DNA of 64,000 nucleotides from Phycisphaerales bacterium (GTDB lineage: Bacteria > Planctomycetota > Phycisphaerae > Phycisphaerales > UBA1924): NCBI GenBank assembly GCA_029260265.1, contig JAJDDO010000024.1:807458-871457 (forward strand). Direction: 5' to 3'. A program made the position numbers and the translations under genes. The notes under the pieces were generated by a model. The model worked only from the letters and a program-made list of their open reading frames with translations. It was not told the DNA's origin and did not search any database. Each line of letters begins with the position of its first letter. Position 1 is the stretch's first letter. Below are positions 33,765-41,927 of this stretch, piece by piece.

Positions 33765-34790
33765 CTACCAGCCGGGAACGCTCTCCGTGCCATGCAGCTT
33801 TGTCCAGAGTGCATCGAGCAGCCCCTTGGTCCCGATGCCGGTTGCGCCCGAGATCGCGAAGACCTCGGTGTTTGAATCAAGCTGGAGATCAGAGCGGAGC
33901 TGCTTGACCAGCACATCGCGTTCGTCTTCTGGAACCAGATCGAGCTTGTTGAGCGCGATCAGCTCTGGTTTTTCAGCCAACTCGCTCGAGTATTCCATCA
34001 GCTCTTGGCGGATGGCTCGGTAGTTCTCCGCCGGGCTTGAATCATCCAGAGGCACCGCGTCGAGCATGTGGACAATAACCTGGGTGCGTTCGATGTGCCT
34101 CAGGAAATCGTGCCCAAGCCCGGCGCCATCGGCGGCCCCCTCGATCAGCCCCGGGATATCCGCGATGATCACTCGGCGTGAGCCGTCGATAAACGCGATG
34201 CCGAGCTGGGGCGAGAGGGTGGTAAATGGATAGTCAGCGACCTTGGGGTCTGCGCGGGTCACGCCCTTGAGCAGCGTGCTCTTGCCCGCGTTCGGGAAAC
34301 CAACGAGCCCGACCTCTGCGATAACCTTGAGCTCCATACGAAGGGACTTGATCTCGCCCTCTTCGCCCGGGGTTGCCTTGCGTGGAGCCTGGTTGACCGC
34401 GTTTTTGAAATGATCGTTGCCGAACCCGCCTGCGCCTCCTTTGGCGATGACGACCCGATCACCATCAGCCATGTCGGCGAGCATCTCGCCGGTGTCGGCA
34501 TCAAAGATCTCGGTGCCTGCGGGCACACGGATGAGCTTGTCGTCGGCGTTGGCGCCGGTCATGTTTTTGCTGCCGCCCCCGATTCCGTTCTCCGCTTTCC
34601 ACTCCGGGATACCGCGGAAATCGATCAGGGTGTTGATGCCCTGGTCGGTGACGAAGACGATGTCGCCGCCTTTTCCGCCGCTGCCGCCGTCGGGCCCGCC
34701 CTTGGGCGTGTGTTTTTCGCGGCGGAAGGCGATTTTGCCGTTCCCGCCCTTGCCGGCGGTCACCCTGATGTGTGCTTGATCAATAAACAT
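33765..34790 (-). CDS. obgE: Obg-family GTPase (ObgE/CgtA)
   Basis: The 341-residue GTPase has the glycine-rich Obg fold at 1-158 ('GKGGNGKIAFRREKHTPKGGPDGG') and a G domain with G1 'GFPNAGKS' (164-171), G3 'DIPGLIEGA' and G4 'NKLD'. It acts in 50S ribosome assembly and stress control. It lacks the C-terminal TGS-like or OCT extension, so it is the short form. The ATG at 34790 starts the conserved 'MFIDQAHIRV'; a much longer open frame upstream runs through the divergent TPR gene and is not real. Confidence 0.95.
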   Translation of the reverse strand: MFIDQAHIRVTAGKGGNGKIAFRREKHTPKGGPDGGSGGKGGDIVFVTDQGINTLIDFRGIPEWKAENGIGGGSKNMTGANADDKLIRVPAGTEIFDADTGEMLADMADGDRVVIAKGGAGGFGNDHFKNAVNQAPRKATPGEEGEIKSLRMELKVIAEVGLVGFPNAGKSTLLKGVTRADPKVADYPFTTLSPQLGIAFIDGSRRVIIADIPGLIEGAADGAGLGHDFLRHIERTQVIVHMLDAVPLDDSSPAENYRAIRQELMEYSSELAEKPELIALNKLDLVPEDERDVLVKQLRSDLQLDSNTEVFAISGATGIGTKGLLDALWTKLHGTESVPGW

Positions 34791-34938
34791 GGGTGCAACA
34801 CTAGGTCCCAATGTGTATTCAGCCACGAATAGTGGGGTTGAACAGGGCTTGATTCGAGGATTCTTACAGGGTGGGGGGGCGAAATCCCGATGATTCTCTA
34901 GTGTGTGCTGGTTTGCGCGCACATGAATGAGGATTTGC

Positions 34939-37407
34939 GTGGCGGAAGAAGAAACGACCCAACCTGAAGCCGGGCAGTCCGAGGGGCAGAATGTTGACCC
35001 CGCGGGCGATCCGATTGAGATGCTCAAGGCCGGATGGCGTGATGCGTGGCAGCTGCCCGCGTTGCTCGTCGGGGCGGGGGTGCTCTTGCTGGGTGTTGCG
35101 TTCGCGATCTCGAGCTCCCCAGATCCGGACATCACCCCGGTGCTCAACGCCGCCGACCGGATGATCGATGCTGGGCATTATCAGCAGGCTCTCGATACGC
35201 TTGGCACCAAGGCCTATCCGTGGATCGCCAAGCCCGAATCAACGACCCTCGAACAACAACGCCGATACCACCTCTCACGAGCGCGGGCGATCTATAGGAT
35301 GCAGCAGAAGCACAAGCTGGATCACGACGAGAACCGGGTCGCGGTGATCCGTGAGTACCTCGAGTTCGAGCGCCTGGGCGGATCGATGTCGCCGCGAGAT
35401 CTGACCGAGCTTGCGGGGACCTATCTGGCGCGTGATGATATTGATCTCGCATTGCAGCGTGCGCGGGCGATTCCGATGACTGAGAAGCCCCTCGCCGATG
35501 AAATCCGCAAGCGTGCGATTGATCAACTGCTCGACCGGCCGGACCCGAAGACCAAGCAGGCAGATGGCTTGCTCGCGGATATGCTGATCGATGCGCAGCT
35601 CTCCACAGTCGACCAGGTCTGGGCGCTCGAGCGTCAGGGAAAGATCCGGCTTGCTCAAGGGTTTGCGGATGAAACCGTGACGAGACTGCTCCGCTCGATG
35701 CCTCGGATAGAACGCGCCGAGGTTGCCGGGAGATCGAGGCTGTATCTCATTTTGGCTCGGGCGTACATGATGCTCGGCGCGAACGCGGAAGCCGAGAAAC
35801 AGGTGAACCACGCGTTGTCGCTGTCATCACCAGTCGATTCGCATTATGCCGAGATCCTGCTTGCACGCGGGCAGCTTGAGGTTTTTAACGGCGAGATCGA
35901 GCTCGCACGCAATACCTTCTCCGAGGTGGTAGACCGGCACTCTTCGTCGGTTGCCTATCCGTGGGCGTTGCTTGGGCTCGGCGAGAGCGAAGCCGCGCTC
36001 AGCGAGCGGGAACTCTCCTTTGAAGCCTATGAGAGATTGGTGCAGGCGTACGATCGGCTCGGGATCGAGAGTGATCCGAGCCGGCGTGAGGTGCTTGATA
36101 GTCTGCTGGCGCGGGGCGAGGATTCGCTCGGCGCGGGCGTTCCGATTGATGCGGTTCATTACGCGGAGCTCGGCGAGGCGTTGTATCAAGGGCGTGAGCT
36201 TCCCGCCGATGTTCTCCAGCTTTTGGCTGCGGGTCACAAAGATGCAGCCGATCGGCTGCTCGGTTCACACGAGGCCAATATCCGATCCTTGTCTTCGCTC
36301 GATCCTTCGACGCGTGCGGAGGTGCAGCGTCACATGATGGCGGCGGCGACGAACTATCGTCTGCACGCCGAGCGCTTTGTGGTGACCAACCTGCCCAAGT
36401 ACGCCGCGTCGCTCTGGGAATCGGCGGACTTGTTCGATCGTGCCGGCGATCAGTTTGAAGCGATTACCGCATTCCAGACCTACGCCGATTCAATGCCGTC
36501 TGATCCGCGATACGCCGAGGCGAAGTTCCGTCTTGCAGAGGCTTTGCGATCGATGGGGGATTACAAATCCGCATCCTCGGTGTACTCTGATCTCATCGAT
36601 GCCAAGGAGGGCAGCTCGGGGGCGGATATTGGTCCATTTGCCGATGCGAGTCATGTGCCTCTTGCGCAGGCATTCCTCTATGACGAGGATGAGTCCAATG
36701 ACAAAGAGGCCGAGCGCTTGCTCGTCAGTGCGATCGATGGCTCGATGGGCTCGGCAGAATCCACCATGTTCCATAACGCGCTTCTTGAGCTGGCCGAGCT
36801 CTACGACCGGACCGATCGCCCCCAGCGTGCGATCGAACGATACACCGAGTTCCTCGCGCGGTATCCTGGGGATATCGAGGCGGGGGTGATGGCATTCAAG
36901 CTCGCCGACGCCCATCGGCGATTGTCTGACGAGATCGAAGACTCGCTCGCAGAAGCGATGCCGGCGACAGAACGAAACGCGAGACTCGCGAAGATCGATG
37001 AGCACCGCCGAGATGCGATGGAAGGGTATAAGGGCGCGATCGAGACCCTCGGTGCCCGTGCAGAGCGGACGCTCGGGATGTTTGAGGGCGTGGCGTTGCG
37101 CAATGCGTACTTCTATATAGGCGATTGTGCGTTCGATCTCGGTGAGTTCGATGATTCGATCCGGTTCTATGACCGGGCGAGGGATCGGTACGACGGCGAG
37201 CCGGCGTCGCTGGTGGCGATGGTCCAGATTGTCAATGCCTATATCTCCAAGGGCGAGATGGGGCGTGCGCGGACCGCCAATGAGCGGGCCCGGCGGTTCT
37301 ACGCGAGCATCCCCGACGATGCCTGGGATGATCCGAATCTGCCTATGGATCGGCGTGATTGGGAGCGGTGGCTCGACTCAAGCGCAACGATCTTGTCGCA
37401 AAGATGA
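34939..37407 (+). CDS. Large membrane-anchored TPR protein
   Basis: The 822-residue protein has a short acidic cytoplasmic N-terminus, one membrane helix at about 38-58 ('LPALLVGAGVLLLGVAFAI') and then almost entirely TPR-like helical hairpins ('AADRMIDAGHYQQALDTL', 'AYMMLGANAEAEKQVNHAL', 'KFRLAEALRSMGDYKSASSVY', 'AFDLGEFDDSIRFYDRA'). It resembles planctomycete tetratricopeptide proteins facing the periplasm. The GTG at 34939 is chosen because AGGA lies 5 bases upstream; an ATG at 34927 is the alternative. It is divergent from obgE and lies directly upstream of the flagellar region. No direct flagellar link is evident. Confidence 0.75.
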   Translation: MAEEETTQPEAGQSEGQNVDPAGDPIEMLKAGWRDAWQLPALLVGAGVLLLGVAFAISSSPDPDITPVLNAADRMIDAGHYQQALDTLGTKAYPWIAKPESTTLEQQRRYHLSRARAIYRMQQKHKLDHDENRVAVIREYLEFERLGGSMSPRDLTELAGTYLARDDIDLALQRARAIPMTEKPLADEIRKRAIDQLLDRPDPKTKQADGLLADMLIDAQLSTVDQVWALERQGKIRLAQGFADETVTRLLRSMPRIERAEVAGRSRLYLILARAYMMLGANAEAEKQVNHALSLSSPVDSHYAEILLARGQLEVFNGEIELARNTFSEVVDRHSSSVAYPWALLGLGESEAALSERELSFEAYERLVQAYDRLGIESDPSRREVLDSLLARGEDSLGAGVPIDAVHYAELGEALYQGRELPADVLQLLAAGHKDAADRLLGSHEANIRSLSSLDPSTRAEVQRHMMAAATNYRLHAERFVVTNLPKYAASLWESADLFDRAGDQFEAITAFQTYADSMPSDPRYAEAKFRLAEALRSMGDYKSASSVYSDLIDAKEGSSGADIGPFADASHVPLAQAFLYDEDESNDKEAERLLVSAIDGSMGSAESTMFHNALLELAELYDRTDRPQRAIERYTEFLARYPGDIEAGVMAFKLADAHRRLSDEIEDSLAEAMPATERNARLAKIDEHRRDAMEGYKGAIETLGARAERTLGMFEGVALRNAYFYIGDCAFDLGEFDDSIRFYDRARDRYDGEPASLVAMVQIVNAYISKGEMGRARTANERARRFYASIPDDAWDDPNLPMDRRDWERWLDSSATILSQR

Positions 37408-37411
37408 CGAG

Positions 37412-37442
37412 TTGTGCAGAGATGCGCACAAAAGGCCGATAA
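37412..37442 (+). promoter_or_regulatory. TTGTGC/GCACAA inverted repeat with sigma-28-type -10 box
   Basis: TTGTGC (37412-37417) and GCACAA (37426-37431) form an inverted repeat with an 8-base spacer. It is followed after 3 bases by an exact GCCGATAA (37435-37442), the sigma-28 -10 consensus. No TCAAG or TAAA lies at the expected -35 position; the inverted repeat occupies it. Transcription would begin near 37449, 38 bases before the FlgN-like start. Confidence 0.45.
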
Positions 37443-37486
37443 CACCTCACACAGGGATGGATCCCTGCGCTTGATGAGGGTCACGG

Positions 37487-37957
37487 ATGGCCAAGACGCC
37501 AATATACACACATGAATCGCTGGTACTCCGCGTAGAGACACTTGTCGATGCGCTCAAGGTCAGCTGCGACCATCTCGATCGGCTCAGTATTGAGCAGGGT
37601 GGATGTCTACGCAATGGTGAGATCGAAGCGGTGGTCGATGTGCTCGCGCGTCGAGAGCCCGTGCTCGCCCGGCTCGAGAGCATCGGCGATCAGATCACCG
37701 TCATCATGAATGACGAGCAGTGCCTCGATGCGCTCGGGCATGATGAGGTCAGGCAGGTTCGATCTCGGCTCGGTGAGCTTGAGGTCTTTGCCGGGGGCAT
37801 CCGTGAGCGCGACGCAGGGAATCAAGAGCTGATGTTGCGTCAGCGAGATGCGCTTGCGGAGCAGATGTCTTCAATCGGTCACAAAAAAAACGCGATGAAC
37901 GCGTACTCGACCAACCGGGGCACACCGAACCCGACTCTGCAAGATCGGAGGGGCTGA
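37487..37957 (+). CDS. FlgN-like flagellar export chaperone
   Basis: The 156-residue, all-helical protein ('LVLRVETLVDALKVSCDHLDRLSIEQ', 'GEIEAVVDVLARREPVLARLESIG', 'ERDAGNQELMLRQRDALAEQM') has the length and heptad pattern of FlgN, the chaperone of the hook-filament junction proteins FlgK and FlgL. Similarity is structural only, hence moderate confidence. It is the first gene of the flagellar region and its stop overlaps the kinase start (TGATG). A GCCGATAA promoter box lies 45 bases upstream of the start. Confidence 0.55.
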   Translation: MAKTPIYTHESLVLRVETLVDALKVSCDHLDRLSIEQGGCLRNGEIEAVVDVLARREPVLARLESIGDQITVIMNDEQCLDALGHDEVRQVRSRLGELEVFAGGIRERDAGNQELMLRQRDALAEQMSSIGHKKNAMNAYSTNRGTPNPTLQDRRG

Positions 37958-38907
37958 TGGGTGCTTTGATGAGTCCGTTGGAGTCCGCCGAATCCAAGCC
38001 GTTGTCGCCAAACGACCTCGCCGAGTTGATGGCTTCATTCAATGAAGTCACCGCGAGGCTCGAACACACCCACACACAGCTCAAAGGCGAGGTTGGTCGG
38101 CTCAATGCCGAACTGAGCCAAGCCAACGAGGCGTTGCAGCGATCCAAGAGGCTCGCGGCCCTCGGGGAAATGGCGGCGGGGATCTCGCACGAGATCCGCA
38201 ATCCGCTCGGCTCGATCCGGCTCTACGCCAAAATGCTCGAAGAAGACCTCGTCGAGATGCCCGAGCAGCGTGAGGTCGCAGAAAAGATCGCGCGGGCTGT
38301 TCGTGGGCTCGATGGCATTGTCAACGATGTTCTCACCTTCTCCGGGGAGATGAAGGTCCGCAGGAACGAATGCTTGATGAGCGATCTGGTTGATGTCTCG
38401 CTCGAGATGTGCTCGGCCCAGCTTCAAGGGATGAAGATTGTCCGTAGCGGCGAGGAGCATGCACTCTTGTGTGACGGCGGGCTTGTTCAGCAGGCGATCG
38501 TGAATGTGCTGCAAAACGCGGGCGAAGCGAACAACAGTGTTGGCGCCGATCGATTAGAGCTCGAAATCGAACGCGGCGAGATGTTCGACGCCGATTCGGT
38601 TGTTATCCGCGTTCGAGACCATGGCGACGGGGTCCCTGCCAAGGTGATCGAACGGATGTTCAACCCGTTCTTTACCACCCGGGCGACGGGCACCGGGCTT
38701 GGGCTCGCGATCGTGCATCGGATTGTCGACGCACACGGCGGGCGGGTGGTCGTCTACAACAACATCGAGAAACAAACAAATGAACGCGGGGCAACAGTTG
38801 AGTTGCATCTGCCCGCTGGTGATTTGGTGAGAGAGAAACAACGCCGGGCGAGCCCGGAGGTTGTGGTCAAGATCGGCGTCCCCTCTGGAGCGCACAGAAA
38901 AGGATAG
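37957..38907 (+). CDS. Soluble flagellar sensor histidine kinase (FlrB/AtoS-like)
   Basis: The 316-residue kinase has a coiled-coil N-terminus (about 25-65, 'EVTARLEHTHTQLKGEVGRL'), a HisKA domain with H78 ('GISHEIRNPLGSIRLYAKML') and a full GHKL domain: N box 'VNVLQNAGEANN', G1 'RDHGDGVP', F box 'FNPFFTTR' and G2 'GTGLGLAIVH'. There is no membrane or PAS domain, so it probably senses a cytoplasmic state such as flagellar assembly, like FlrB or FleS. It is followed after 5 bases by the NtrC-type regulator, its obvious partner. Confidence 0.88.
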   Translation: MGALMSPLESAESKPLSPNDLAELMASFNEVTARLEHTHTQLKGEVGRLNAELSQANEALQRSKRLAALGEMAAGISHEIRNPLGSIRLYAKMLEEDLVEMPEQREVAEKIARAVRGLDGIVNDVLTFSGEMKVRRNECLMSDLVDVSLEMCSAQLQGMKIVRSGEEHALLCDGGLVQQAIVNVLQNAGEANNSVGADRLELEIERGEMFDADSVVIRVRDHGDGVPAKVIERMFNPFFTTRATGTGLGLAIVHRIVDAHGGRVVVYNNIEKQTNERGATVELHLPAGDLVREKQRRASPEVVVKIGVPSGAHRKG

Positions 38908-38912
38908 AAATC

Positions 38913-40466
38913 ATGCCCAGGTCTGTATTGGTGGTTGATGATAAAGAAATGATGCGCGATTCGGTCGGGTCGACGCTGACGCGCGCCGGGTTCAGCGTAC
39001 GCACCGCGTGCGATGCCAAGGGGGCACTCAAGGAGATCCAGTCCAACAAGCCCGATGCGGTGGTCACCGATCTGAACATGCCCGGGATGACCGGGATTGA
39101 TCTGGTCGCGGAGATCAACGGGATCGATGAAGAACTCCCGGTGATCTTGATGACCGCGTTCGGCACCATCGAGACCGCGGTGCAGGCGATGAAGAACGGG
39201 GCGTATGATTTTATCACCAAGCCATTCGAGGGTGACGAGCTGATTATCTCGATCAAACGGGCGATTAAGCACGCCACGCTGCTCCATGAAAACGCGATAC
39301 TCCGTGCATCCGTGCCGGTTGCAGGCGAGCAACGCACCGGGCTTGACCGCCTGATCGGTGAGTCCGACGCCATGCGGAAGGTTCGCGAGCAGGTTCGCGC
39401 GGTGGCATCGAGCCACGGCACGGTTTTGGTGACCGGAGAGTCCGGGGTCGGTAAAGAGGTTGTCGCGCGGGCGGTGCATGATCTGAGCCCGCGGGCGCAA
39501 TCGCCGTTCTTGGCAATCAACTGCGCCGCACTCAACGAGAACCTGCTGGAGAGCGAGCTGTTCGGGCACGAACGCGGAGCATTCACCGGCGCAGACACGC
39601 TCCGTAAGGGGCGGTTCGAGCTTGCCAACTCTGGATCGTTGCTGCTTGACGAGGTTTCGGAGGTGTCGCCTCAGATCCAGGCCAAGCTCCTGCGTGTGCT
39701 CCAAGAGCGTGCGTTTGAGCGTGTGGGATCCAGCGCGACCATCGGGGTAGATGTGCGAGTGATCGCGACAAGCAACCGTGATCTGCCGCACGCGTCCTCT
39801 ATGGGCGAGTTCCGTCAGGACTTGTTTTTTAGGCTCAATGTGCTCCCGATTCAGATCCCCGCGTTGCGTGAGCGGCTTGATGATGTGCCCCTGCTCGCCA
39901 AGCACTTTGTCGAGCGAATCTGTATACGCGATGGGCGGCGGAGGGCGGCATTCACCCCAGAAGCGATGGCGTTGCTTGGCGGGTACCAATGGCCGGGCAA
40001 TGTCCGTGAGCTGCAGAATATCTGTGAGCGTGCGGTGGTGCTCTCTGATCCCAAATCTACCTCGATCGAGCGGAGTTTGGTCGAGCCTTGGTTAATGACG
40101 GGCAAAATCGTGCCCAAGGCCACGCCGCTGCGTGCAAGTGCCGCCGGTGCGATCGGTCGGGCTCGTCCTGTGGAGAACGGGGCATCACTCAATGGGCACG
40201 CCCATGGGTTCGCCTCGGAATCGGCAGCGGGAGGCTTCAAGCCCGCGGGCGCGTCCGCGGTGGCTTCATTCACAGAGTCCAAGCCGCTCACCCTTCCCGG
40301 AGATCGTACGCTCGCGGATCTTGAGCGAGAAACAATTGTCGCGACCCTTCATCGGTTCAACGGGCACCGCCAGAAAACGGCCAAGGCGCTCGGGATCGGG
40401 GTCCGGACTCTCGGGCTGAAACTCAAGAAATGGAAAGAGGAAGCGCTTGTTTCGCCCAATCTGTGA
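38913..40466 (+). CDS. Sigma-54-dependent flagellar regulator (FlrC/FlbD-like NtrC family)
   Basis: The 517-residue protein has a receiver domain (D9-D10, phospho-acceptor D53, 'ITKPF'), a sigma-54 AAA+ domain with Walker A GESGVGKE (175-182) and GAFTGA (222-227), a 70-residue Gly/Ala-rich linker, and a Fis-type helix-turn-helix ('KTAKALGIGVRTLGLKLKKW'). The final 'LGIGVRTLGLKLKKWK' is like that of FlbD/FlrC regulators of hook and basal-body genes. Sigma-54 elements lie 12 bases after its stop (before flgB) and before flgE, which are probable targets. Confidence 0.9.
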   Translation: MPRSVLVVDDKEMMRDSVGSTLTRAGFSVRTACDAKGALKEIQSNKPDAVVTDLNMPGMTGIDLVAEINGIDEELPVILMTAFGTIETAVQAMKNGAYDFITKPFEGDELIISIKRAIKHATLLHENAILRASVPVAGEQRTGLDRLIGESDAMRKVREQVRAVASSHGTVLVTGESGVGKEVVARAVHDLSPRAQSPFLAINCAALNENLLESELFGHERGAFTGADTLRKGRFELANSGSLLLDEVSEVSPQIQAKLLRVLQERAFERVGSSATIGVDVRVIATSNRDLPHASSMGEFRQDLFFRLNVLPIQIPALRERLDDVPLLAKHFVERICIRDGRRRAAFTPEAMALLGGYQWPGNVRELQNICERAVVLSDPKSTSIERSLVEPWLMTGKIVPKATPLRASAAGAIGRARPVENGASLNGHAHGFASESAAGGFKPAGASAVASFTESKPLTLPGDRTLADLERETIVATLHRFNGHRQKTAKALGIGVRTLGLKLKKWKEEALVSPNL

Positions 40467-40477
40467 TGGTTTTCTGG

Positions 40478-40493
40478 TTGGCGTGCGAGTTGC
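40478..40493 (+). promoter_or_regulatory. Sigma-54 promoter (-24/-12) before flgB
   Basis: The 16-base element TTGGCGTGCGAGTTGC has GG at 40480-40481 and GC at 40492-40493 with exactly 10 bases between, and TTGC matches the -12 box. It lies in the short gap between the NtrC-type regulator gene and flgB. The predicted +1 (about 40505) falls almost on the annotated GTG start (40506), which is unusual. Confidence 0.6.
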
Positions 40494-40505
40494 GAGGAGC
40501 ACACG

Positions 40506-40946
40506 GTGTCGATAACGGATCTTTCAACTGCAGGTGCGGCCCCATCGCTGGAGATGATGCTCAAGTTTGCTGGTCAACGCCAGCAGATTCTGGCGCACAA
40601 CATCGCCAATATTGATACGCCGAACTTTCAGGGCAGGGATGTTGATCCGGCATCATTTCAAAAAATGCTCGGTAACGCCATTGACGAGCGAAGAAAAGGC
40701 AACGGCGGGGCGTTTGGCGGGCTGGATATGGGTTCGTCACGCGAGATCCAGACCGATCGCCAAGGCAACCTCAAGCTCGAACCGGGTACACCAACCGATG
40801 GGGTGCTGTATCATGATCGGAATCAACGCGATCTCGAGCGGATGATGCAGGATCTGGTGGAAAATGCAACGATGTTCCGTGTTGCGGCGGATTTGATGCG
40901 TCAGCAGCGTTCTCAGCTCCACGGGGCAATCGCCCAACGGGTCTGA
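40506..40946 (+). CDS. flgB: Flagellar proximal rod protein FlgB
   Basis: The 146-residue rod protein has the FlgB signature 'RQQILAHNIANIDTPNFQGRD' and the C-terminal helix 'ATMFRVAADLMRQQRSQLHGAI' that pairs with the N-terminal helix. FlgB forms the most proximal part of the rod with FlgC, FlgF and FliE. The GTG at 40506 follows GAGGAG by 6 bases. An alternative start is the ATG pair at 40554/40557, which would fit the predicted sigma-54 transcript start better but removes the first helix. Confidence 0.92.
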   Translation: MSITDLSTAGAAPSLEMMLKFAGQRQQILAHNIANIDTPNFQGRDVDPASFQKMLGNAIDERRKGNGGAFGGLDMGSSREIQTDRQGNLKLEPGTPTDGVLYHDRNQRDLERMMQDLVENATMFRVAADLMRQQRSQLHGAIAQRV

Positions 40947-40967
40947 TGATCGATGAAAGGATGAGTT

Positions 40968-41363
40968 ATGTACGGTTCACTTGAAATCTCAACCAGCGGC
41001 ATGGTGGCTCAGCGGACACGGATGGCGGTGATTGCATCGAATATCGCGCACGCCAATACGCTCGTGAACTCGCAGGGGGAGTACGAGCCGTACCTCAAGC
41101 GTGAAGCGATGTTCTCCCCGAAGAATAATGGGCAGATGGGGGTCGAGATCAAAGAAATCACAATCATCGAGAACTCGCTGCGTGAGCAGTACATGCCGGA
41201 GAGCCCCTTCAGGGATGCCAACGGCAATGTGATGGTCCCCGATATCGACCCCACGACCGAATGGGTCAACGGGATGCAGGCATCGAGGGCGTATGAAGCA
41301 AATGTCGTGGCGGCAGAAACAAGCAAAAATATGATGGCACAGGCCTTGCGATTGCTCGCCTAA
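40968..41363 (+). CDS. flgC: Flagellar proximal rod protein FlgC
   Basis: The 131-residue protein has the N-terminal flg_bb_rod motif ('LEISTSGMVAQRTRMAVIASNIAHANT') and the C-terminal 'VNGMQASRAYEANVVAAETSKNMMAQALRLL', which is nearly family consensus. It assembles with FlgB in the proximal rod. The ATG has AAAGGA 6 bases upstream and the gap from flgB is 21 bases, so it is in the same operon. Confidence 0.96.
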   Translation: MYGSLEISTSGMVAQRTRMAVIASNIAHANTLVNSQGEYEPYLKREAMFSPKNNGQMGVEIKEITIIENSLREQYMPESPFRDANGNVMVPDIDPTTEWVNGMQASRAYEANVVAAETSKNMMAQALRLLA

Positions 41364-41392
41364 GCGGGCATGATTGACCCCGGAGAACACGC

Positions 41393-41704
41393 ATGAGCGA
41401 CCCACTCGGACTCATTGGATCATCAGGAAGCATGGGGCAGATCCCAGGGCAGGGGATCGCGCGCGGCGGGAAAAACAACTCCGGGCCGGACTTCAAGGCG
41501 GTGCTGATGGACAACCTCAAAGAGGTCAACGCCGTCCAGCAAGACGCCACCCAGGCAACGGAAGATCTGCTCGTAGGTCGTCGCAATGACATCGAAGGGG
41601 TGATCGTGGCAACCGAAAAGGCGGACACCGCCTTCAAAATGCTCCAGGCGATGCGGAACCAAGTGATGCAGGCCTACGACGAGGTCAAGCAGATGCGTGT
41701 CTGA
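41393..41704 (+). CDS. fliE: Flagellar hook-basal body protein FliE
   Basis: The 103-residue protein has the FliE layout: a flexible Gly/Ser start, 'DFKAVLMDNLKEVNAVQQDA' and the C-terminal 'VIVATEKADTAFKMLQAMRNQVMQAYDEVKQM'. FliE links the MS-ring to the rod and is needed early for export. GGAGA precedes the ATG by 6 bases. It ends the flgB-flgC-fliE group, and a 223-base gap follows before fliF. Confidence 0.96.
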   Translation: MSDPLGLIGSSGSMGQIPGQGIARGGKNNSGPDFKAVLMDNLKEVNAVQQDATQATEDLLVGRRNDIEGVIVATEKADTAFKMLQAMRNQVMQAYDEVKQMRV

Positions 41705-41730
41705 TCTGTTTGCGAACCCGCGTACTCTTT

Positions 41731-41742
41731 TCAACATGTTGA
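41731..41742. promoter_or_regulatory. Perfect 12-base palindrome upstream of fliF
   Basis: TCAACATGTTGA is a perfect palindrome in the 223-base fliE-fliF gap, preceded by CTTTT. It may be an operator. A palindrome of this length is expected several times by chance in 64 kb, so support is weak. The rest of the gap shows no clear promoter. Confidence 0.3.
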
Positions 41743-41927
41743 TTTAGGCATTGCGGCGGGTGCTGATTCTGCGCACTTGTTGCCCGGATGAGAAGAACCT
41801 GCAAGAAGTCCGCTCGTGTTATCAAGCCGGGAGGGGCGATAGGCCGATCTTGCGTGCACGGGCGTGATCTGCGCTCTCGCCTTGCAAGGATTGCGCGGCG
41901 GACCAAAGGCACGGAGGCCGATGTGTT

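Noticed and set aside
38754-39989. Long minus-strand open frame (411 codons) opposite the NtrC-type regulator
   Set aside because: The sense strand encodes a complete receiver/AAA+/Fis protein; the antisense frame is Arg/His-rich and featureless.
41843-41850. GCCGATCT as a sigma-28 box before fliF
   Set aside because: Two mismatches in the -10 octamer and no TCAAG or TAAA at the right distance.
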